From contig CAZOYW010000039.1 in NCBI GenBank assembly GCA_964584165.1, forward strand, positions 1 to 29,418: DNA of 29,418 nt, in the 5' to 3' direction. The notes beneath the pieces were generated by a model, which was not told the DNA's origin, did not search any database, and saw only the letters and a list, made by a program, of their open reading frames with translations. Of the stretch, positions 25,401 through 29,418 are shown in pieces (the first letter of the stretch is position 1; every line of letters starts with the position of its first letter). Source of the DNA: CAZKCI01 sp964584165. Its GTDB lineage: Bacteria > Auribacterota > Erginobacteria > Erginobacterales > CAZKCI01. The position numbers were made by a program, and so were the translations under genes.

Positions 25401-27108
25401 TCCCCGCGCACAGGTTGTCGGTGAGCCCGTGAAGGAGGACCGCTCCCAGGTCGGCCGAACCGCTCAATTTCCGGTGCTCCTGGGCCACCCCGACGGTCGT
25501 GCCATCGACCTGGAGACGCCAGAAGCCCATCCGCGCGGAGGCGCCGCCGGATGATTCTCCGTTCAGGGCGCAGGAGACGAAAATCCTCCCCGGGATATCC
25601 AGGGTCACGGTGCAGCTAAGCCCGTCGACGTCCTCGAACGACAAGTTGCTGGTGGTGTCTCCGGTCGCGTCCAGGACGGAGGTGCCGTAGTTGAAACGGG
25701 CGCTCCCGTCCTCGACCGTCAGGTCGAAGGCCACCATGTCGGCGTTCCGAGTCACGATCTGGGGGTCGGTTGTCCCGTTGCTCTTGTGCCGGAGGCGGAC
25801 CACGTGGTTGCCCGGGCTCACGTTCTCGAAAAGGTGGATCGCCCCGCTCAGACCCAAGTCTTCGTTCCCGCTCAGATAGCGTCCGATCGTCTGGCTGGAC
25901 CAGGTGTTGTCCATTCGGAGGTCCCAGAAGCCGGTTTGGGCCTCGGTGGAAATGCCGGTGCTGCAATCATGGGAAGACAACACCACCACCGACGTGGTGG
26001 CCGGGGCCCAGAGCGTGAGCTCCAGCCCGCTGTTCACGAAGGAGGTGGCGCTGGTCGCGCCGCTGGAGAGGGTGGCGTGCCCTACGCGCAGGCAGATCTC
26101 GCTCAGGTAGGGCGTCGAGGTGGGGGACGGCGACGGAGTCCGGCTGGGAGTGGGAACCACCGGGCTGGGGGAGGGAGTGGGCGTGGCTCCGATGACCACG
26201 CAACCGACGATCGATTCGTAGTCGGAACCCTCCAGCATGTGGTCGATCTCGCTGACGAACCGGGTCGGATCGCCGAAGACGTCGGTCTGGAAGACCCAGA
26301 TCCGGTTCCGCTGGCCGGTATCGCTGGAGTTCTGGCCGGTTACTCCCCAGAGGGTGCCGTTGCAGTCGAAGTCCAGCCCCTCCATGTCGTCCACGTCTTC
26401 GGAATCATCGCTCCGGCGCAGGCGGCCGACATCGGTGGTGGAAGCGGTGTTCTTGTCGACGATCACCAGCCGGTCCTCCGACCCGCTGTTGTTGTTGATC
26501 GCGTACATCGCTCCGTCCGAGGAGCGGATGGCGATATCGTCGATGTCGTGGAGGCCGGCCCCCTGGTTTTGGATCACCAGGTAGTCCGTGCCGGTCCCCC
26601 AGGCGGCGGCGACGTGGGCCCCGGTGCCGTAGTTGATGCGGATTAGGAGATCGGAGGGGCTGCCGCCCCCCTCCCGTCGCACGGTGCCGTACATGACCGC
26701 GGGCGAGGTGGTGGCGTCGAAGGCGATCCCGTCAACGTCGTCGAAAGTGCGCGTCCCCAACGGCCCGGGACCGGAACCGTAGGTGGAGGCGAGGGCGGTC
26801 GCCACCCCGGTGATCTTGTTGAGGCGGTAGAGCCGGGAGGCGGTGGCGCCGAAAAGCGTCTGGGTGATGAAGCTGGCCTCGGGATAGCGGGCGGCGCCCT
26901 CCATGCTGACGGTGCTCGTCCCCGTCCCGATCGGGGTCTCGACTAGCGTAGCGACATTCTCCAAGGTGAGCAGGTCGTCGCCGGGAGGCCCGCCGCCATC
27001 GTCGGCGACGAGGTAGAAGTTGCTGTTTTGGGCGGGCGCCGCGGGCACGAGCGCCAATCCCATCAGCAGCGCGACGTAAACGCTGATTCCTCTGAGGTAT
27101 CCTTTCAT
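22484..27108 (-). CDS. Large secreted repeat protein, interrupted by an assembly gap
   Basis: One gene read in two frames because of the 100-N gap. GGGAGG six bases before the ATG at 27108 sets the start. Layout: signal peptide (MKGYLRGISVYVALLMG..APAQ); propeller-like domain A (coordinates about 27,020-26,190); Pro/Ser linker; three tandem beta-sandwich domains of about 115 residues (about 26,110-24,915, each with 'GFWDLRMD', 'GFWRLQVD' or 'GFFDLTLD'); a Thr/Pro linker of 14-residue repeats EPTKTPSPTATPTA, at least 13 visible; a second copy of domain A (about 24,030-23,240, 'DDIDDIAF', 'DMEGLGFGCDGILWG'); a short Pro linker; and six 40-residue DYDGDG..FRP..GLW repeats ending 'GDLPATR'. The DxDGDG loops suggest calcium. 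It is probably displayed or released outside the cell; function is unknown, with adhesion or matrix building the likeliest roles. Confidence 0.85.
24153..24818 (-). repeat. 42-bp tandem repeat encoding a Thr/Pro linker
   Basis: Units of 42 bases encode EPTKTPSPTATPTA. Eleven units are seen upstream of the gap (24375-24818) and about three on the other side. Units differ mainly at synonymous third positions (TTG/TTC and TAG/TCG type changes on the plus strand), so the protein is constant while the DNA drifts in blocks. Such linkers are usually extended and may be O-glycosylated. Confidence 0.95.
24275..24374. other. Assembly gap of 100 N inside the tandem repeat
   Basis: Exactly 100 Ns, the conventional placeholder for unknown length. 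The frame changes across it. Repeat phase implies a real gap of 29 + 42k bases. Confidence 0.97.
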
Positions 27109-27362
27109 CTTCATCCTCCCTGGATAGCGACCGCTCGACTGGTTAGCCGTTTTTCGAGCGCTGCCATCATTCCACGCCGGCACCGATTGGGAAATGAGCG
27201 GATTCCTCCAAACATTGACTTTAATCCACCCCGGGAGCGGGGGTGATCCGACCCGCTGCGGGGCGAGAGCGGCGCGGGGGAAGGGGGAAGAGAGCTGCGC
27301 CGGAGGCTCGAGCGGGGGCAGGGGCGCTCGGCGACTCCGGGTGGCGAAGACCGGTCGGGGCT

Positions 27363-28133
27363 TCAGCGGCGGGGGCGCCGCCGAGAGCGGGGAGCCGCCT
27401 TGTCCGGGCGTTTCGCCGGCGGGGGGAGCTCTCCCTTGCGATACTGGGTAGGCGTGCGGCCGGTGGCGGCCTGAAAGATGCGGATGAAGGACTCGGCGTT
27501 CTGGTAGCCGAGCGAGTAGGCGATCCGGTTGACGTTGCCCTCGGTCTCGACCAGCCATTTCTTGGCCTGGGCGACCTTGAGCGCGAGCTTAAAGTCGCTG
27601 AACCCCTGACCGGTGACCCGCCGGAAAAGGCGGCTCAGATACTTCGGGCTGACGCAGATCAGGGCCGCGGCCTCCTCCAGGGGGACCAGTTTATGGACGT
27701 TGCGCTCCAGAAAATGCTTTACCCGCGCGATCTTTCCGTTCGGGCCGTCCGAAGCGGGCGGCGACCGCCAGGGCGAGGCGGAGACGATCCGGACGATGAT
27801 CTTCTCGGCCGTCGCGGGATCGAGCGGCTTCTCCAGGTAATCGTCGGCGGCGCCCTTCAAGGCCTCGATCACCACGTCCTTGCTCCCGTGGCCGGTGAGC
27901 ATGACCACGGGCAGGTCTGGGGCGGTCTCCTTGATCTTTTTGAGGACATCGGTCCCCCGCTGGCCGGGAAGCCGGACGTCAAGGATGACCAGGTCGATCT
28001 CGTGCGGACGGCCGAGGCGCGCGAGCGCCTCCGCGCCGTCGCCCGCCTCGATGATCCGATAGCCGCTGAAATACTCGCGGAACTCGCGGCGGAAGTCGGA
28101 ATCGTCGTCCACCAGCAGGATGGTGTAGGGCAT
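27363..28133 (-). CDS. Response regulator with AraC-type DNA-binding domain
   Basis: 256 residues. A receiver domain occupies 1-120 with D9-D11, phospho-acceptor D52 (VILDVRLPG), Thr in 'MLTGHGS' and Lys in YLEKPL. A double helix-turn-helix AraC/XylS domain covers about 138-235: FLERNVHKLVPLEEAA, then 'VSPKYLSRLFRRVTGQGFSD', then 'RIAYSLGYQNAESFIRIFQ' and 'TGRTPTQYRKG'. The C-terminal 20 residues are Pro/Lys/Arg-rich. An AGGGAA site precedes the ATG at 28133. It lies upstream of and in the same direction as the large repeat-protein gene, 254 bases away, and is the only regulator in this island with a DNA-binding output. It is therefore a good candidate to control that gene; its kinase partner is not adjacent. 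Confidence 0.94.
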   Translation of the reverse strand: MPYTILLVDDDSDFRREFREYFSGYRIIEAGDGAEALARLGRPHEIDLVILDVRLPGQRGTDVLKKIKETAPDLPVVMLTGHGSKDVVIEALKGAADDYLEKPLDPATAEKIIVRIVSASPWRSPPASDGPNGKIARVKHFLERNVHKLVPLEEAAALICVSPKYLSRLFRRVTGQGFSDFKLALKVAQAKKWLVETEGNVNRIAYSLGYQNAESFIRIFQAATGRTPTQYRKGELPPPAKRPDKAAPRSRRRPRR

Positions 28134-28190
28134 GGCTGGTTCCCTCGATCGGGATGATAACTTAGCCAGGGGCGCGGCGCCATCTAAAGT

Positions 28191-28239
28191 AGCCCGGCTT
28201 ATTCATGAAAACCGCCGGTTTTCATGAATAAACCGGGCT
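28191..28239. repeat. Near-perfect 24-bp palindrome
   Basis: Arms 28191-28214 and 28216-28239 match at 23 of 24 positions (the exception allows a G-U pair) around a single C. It lies upstream of the AraC-type regulator with no T-run. The form is that of a REP element. Bases 28240-28337 hold only short imperfect repeats and no gene. Confidence 0.8.
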
Positions 28240-28337
28240 ATGGGTCAACCCCAACGGGGCTGAGTCTTCTAGCCCAGGGTTGCGCCAGAGGCGCTACCTT
28301 AGACTATCCTCGTCCCTCTTTCGAGCCTCCTCTCCTG

Positions 28338-28366
28338 TTGGGGTCGGGCTTGCTCTATGCTATCAT
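28338..28366 (+). promoter_or_regulatory. Candidate promoter of the tRNA cluster
   Basis: TTGGGG (28338-28343), a 17-base spacer and TATCAT (28361-28366) point toward the tRNA cluster. It is the only reasonable sigma-70-like match I see ahead of it. Confidence 0.4.
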
Positions 28367-28394
28367 GTGTCTACGAAGATAGGACGATGGCGCA

Positions 28395-28472
28395 GATGCC
28401 GCCTGGCGGCGACATCGGGACGCTTGAATCTCATCGGACTTGCGTTCGCAAAAGCTCCGCAAGTCCGTGAGA
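28395..28472. repeat. Composite palindrome, copy A
   Basis: A short GC hairpin (GATGCCGCC..GGCGACATC) ending ATCGGGAC is followed by a longer hairpin around GGACTTGCG/CGCAAGTCC. Bases 28414-28472 match copy B at 58 of 59 positions. Confidence 0.8.
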
Positions 28473-28484
28473 ACGGGAGGAGAT

Positions 28485-28574
28485 CGTCCCGATATCGCCT
28501 CCGGCGCTATCGGGACGCTTGAATCTCATCGGACTTGCATTCGCAAAAGCTCCGCAAGTCCGTGAGATTCAAGC
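28485..28574. repeat. Composite palindrome, copy B, abutting a tRNA-like gene
   Basis: The first hairpin has arms CGTCCCGATATCGCC/GGCGCTATCGGGACG with one mismatch. The second has about 22-bp arms starting CGCTTGAATCTCATCGGAC and closing GTGAGATTCAAGCG. It ends at the base before the tRNA-like gene at 28575. Confidence 0.85.
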
Positions 28575-28662
28575 GGGGGCGTAGCTCAGCTGGTAGAGCA
28601 TCCCGACGCGGTTTTCAACCGTGTCGGGATGGCCGCAGCTTCGATGGCATCGATCCTGTGGC
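28575..28662 (+). pseudogene. tRNA-like sequence with lengthened anticodon and T arms
   Basis: The first 26 bases are identical to the intact tRNA-Lys downstream through the acceptor 5' strand and D arm. The anticodon arm is then an 11-bp stem (28601-28611 with 28619-28629, one G-U) around the 7-base loop TTTTCAA, which would place UUC as anticodon. The T arm is replaced by a longer hairpin (28632-28662) carrying a TCGA..TCGA inner stem. No 3' acceptor strand follows, so it should not be a working tRNA. Confidence 0.7.
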
Positions 28663-28725
28663 GGCTTTGCGGGTAGACATCGAATTTTTGAGTCCCGCAA
28701 ATTACTGAGATGATACAAGATGTTC

Positions 28726-28815
28726 GCCCCGATGCCGCCTGGCGGCGACATCGGGACGGGTGATCTTCATCAGACTTGCGTTCACTTCGTTCCGCAAGTC
28801 TGTGAATCTCATCCC
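28726..28815. repeat. Composite palindrome, copy C, abutting tRNA-Lys
   Basis: Same two-hairpin plan as copies A and B but more diverged: CCCCGATGCCGCC..ATCGGGACGGG, then arms around AGACTTGCG/CGCAAGTCT. It ends immediately before the tRNA-Lys 5' base. Confidence 0.8.
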
Positions 28816-28888
28816 GGGGGCGTAGCTCAGCTGGTAGAGCAACGGGCTTTTAACCCGTTGGCCGCAGGTTCGAGTCCTGCCGCCCTCA
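28816..28888 (+). tRNA. tRNA-Lys(UUU)
   Basis: A complete 73-base cloverleaf. The acceptor GGGGGCG pairs with CGCCCTC (one G-U). The D arm is GCTC/GAGC. The anticodon stem ACGGG/CCCGT holds loop CTTTTAA with anticodon UUU. The T arm is GCAGG-TTCGAGT-CCTGC. The discriminator is A. CCA is not encoded. It delivers lysine to AAA/AAG codons and is followed at once by a terminator. Confidence 0.93.
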
Positions 28889-28890
28889 TT

Positions 28891-28920
28891 TAAAATTCCG
28901 CTCCGCGGAATTTTAGTTTT
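28891..28920 (+). terminator. Intrinsic terminator after tRNA-Lys
   Basis: A perfect 11-bp stem (TAAAATTCCGC/GCGGAATTTTA) with a TCC loop is followed by GTTTT. It ends on the base before the next tRNA-Glu-like sequence. Confidence 0.75.
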
Positions 28921-28992
28921 GACCCCGTCGTCTAGCGGTTAGGACTCCCCGACACCGCTTTTCAAGCGGCGTCGGGACAGCACGGGTTCGAC
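28921..28992 (+). pseudogene. Truncated tRNA-Glu-like copy with lengthened anticodon arm
   Basis: It begins with the same acceptor and D arm as the intact tRNA-Glu (GACCCCGTCGTCTAGCGG). Its anticodon arm has CCCGAC/GTCGGG (28948-28953 with 28971-28976), an A-C mismatch, CCGC/GCGG and the loop TTTTCAA (anticodon UUC). It stops within the T loop at TTCGAC, and the 3' T-stem and acceptor strands are missing. The nuclease ORF begins 6 bases later. Confidence 0.8.
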
Positions 28993-28997
28993 AAGTC

Positions 28998-29261
28998 ATG
29001 TGCTGGGTATATATTCTCAGGAGCGGCAAAGACGGAAGATTCTATATCGGATCAACGAAAGATCTGGAGAGACGGCTAGCCCGACACAGCGCCGGCAGGG
29101 TCCCCGCGACTAGAGCCAGGCTACCCTTGGCGCTGGTTTACTCGGAACGATATCCGACATTGGCCCTTGCCTATCGGAGGGAGAAGGAGATCAAGGCGGA
29201 GAAAAGCGCATTATTCATTGAGCGCTTGGTGCGGAAACGCAGTCAAGACCCCGTCGTCTAG
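28998..29261 (+). CDS. GIY-YIG nuclease family protein nested between tRNA-Glu copies
   Basis: An 87-residue stand-alone GIY-YIG domain. The first motif is in WVYILRSGKDGRFYIGSTKD. The catalytic-type Arg is in 'LERRLARHSAG'. Later come 'ALAYRREKEIKAEKS' (Glu) and FIERLVRK. The family cuts DNA; related domains occur in UvrC and homing endonucleases, and small single-domain members (COG2827-like) are common in environmental genomes. Length is normal for the group. The ATG lies 6 bases after the T-loop break of a tRNA-Glu copy. The last five codons and the TAG stop lie wholly or partly inside the next tRNA-Glu (from 29247). No clear ribosome-binding site is visible, so expression is uncertain. 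It may be a homing-like passenger of the tRNA. Confidence 0.88.
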   Translation: MCWVYILRSGKDGRFYIGSTKDLERRLARHSAGRVPATRARLPLALVYSERYPTLALAYRREKEIKAEKSALFIERLVRKRSQDPVV

Positions 29262-29318
29262 CGGTTAGGACTCAGGCCTTTCAAGCCTGCAGCACGGGTT
29301 CGACTCCCGTCGGGGTCG
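29247..29318 (+). tRNA. tRNA-Glu(UUC)
   Basis: A complete cloverleaf. The acceptor GACCCCG pairs with CGGGGTC. The anticodon stem CAGGC/GCCTG (5 bp) holds loop CTTTCAA with anticodon UUC. The T arm is ACGGG-TTCGACT-CCCGT. The discriminator is G. CCA is not encoded. This is the only normal tRNA-Glu in the window, and its first 15 bases are also the end of the GIY-YIG reading frame. Confidence 0.93.
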
Positions 29319-29319
29319 T

Positions 29320-29418
29320 AGAGTATCGCGGTTAGGACTCCCCGACACCGCTTTTCAAGCGGCGTCGGGACAGCACGGGTTCGACTCCCGTCGGGGTCGT
29401 AGAGTATCGCGGTTAGGA
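29320..29418 (+). repeat. 81-bp tandem repeat of tRNA-Glu-like unit at window edge
   Basis: Bases 29320-29400 form one unit, and 29401-29418 repeat its first 18 bases exactly. The unit holds a D-arm part (CGGTTAGGAC), the lengthened anticodon arm (29341-29369, loop TTTTCAA) and a normal T arm and acceptor 3' strand. The acceptor 5' strand is replaced by AGAGTATCG. It cannot form a standard cloverleaf on its own. The window ends inside the second unit. Confidence 0.85.

Noticed and set aside
28280..28522. An 80-codon plus-strand frame ahead of the tRNAs
   Set aside because: It runs through palindromic repeats and has no recognisable protein features or ribosome-binding site.
28664..28700. TTTGCGGG..CCCGCAAA hairpin as the T arm of another tRNA
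   Set aside because: The 5' part resembles a T stem, but the loop is too long and no acceptor, D or anticodon arm lies in position.

Overview
This is a GC-rich bacterial window with long protein-coding genes on both strands and bacterial tRNA genes. It probably comes from a metagenome-assembled contig: it has a 100-N scaffold gap and stops inside a tandem repeat. Several features suggest an uncultured environmental lineage, of a kind seen in candidate phyla related to Omnitrophota/Auribacterota or the PVC group. These are the very large secreted proteins with Pro/Thr linkers, the 40-residue 'DYDGDG...FR...GLW' repeats, the many intergenic palindromes and the multi-PAS kinase. The phylum assignment is a low-confidence inference.

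Region 1 (1-5,500) is housekeeping. It holds a truncated sugar-type ABC ATPase and a WalJ/YycJ-type metallo-hydrolase on the minus strand. A clear rpoN (sigma-54) with a good sigma-70 promoter follows on the plus strand. Next come an NSS-family sodium symporter with a 50-residue one-helix partner, and a small cyclic-nucleotide-binding protein converging on them. A perfect 24-bp palindrome separates the convergent genes and supplies the C-terminus of the last one. An IS66 transposase remnant lies near 5.7-5.9 kb.

Region 2 (6,036-16,684, minus strand) is a four-gene export operon. It encodes a 2271-residue surface protein ending in a cupredoxin pair, a multicopper-oxidase-like protein, a second cupredoxin protein with a six-repeat C-terminal module, and a small secreted protein. 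The canonical copper ligands are split among the three cupredoxin proteins. The operon is bordered upstream by a truncated ORF and an IS3-family transposase tail.

Region 3 (17,374-28,133) is a signalling and surface island. It contains a 1391-residue histidine kinase (Cache-like sensor, HAMP, four PAS, GAF), an adjacent receiver-only regulator, a second receiver-only regulator, and a receiver-AraC regulator. Between the last two lies a roughly 1.5-kilo-residue secreted repeat protein interrupted by the assembly gap. It has a duplicated propeller-like domain, three tandem beta-sandwich domains, a 14-residue Thr/Pro repeat and the same six-repeat C-terminal module as the operon protein.

Region 4 (28,134-29,418) is the most unusual part. 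It is a small tRNA cluster with intact tRNA-Lys(UUU) and tRNA-Glu(UUC). Interleaved are tRNA-like copies whose anticodon arms are lengthened to about 11 bp by the same CCCGAC/GTCGGG clamp, and composite palindromes directly abutting tRNA 5' ends. A GIY-YIG nuclease ORF starts just after a truncated tRNA-Glu and takes its stop codon from inside the next tRNA-Glu. The contig ends in an 81-nt tandem repeat of the lengthened tRNA-Glu-like unit.
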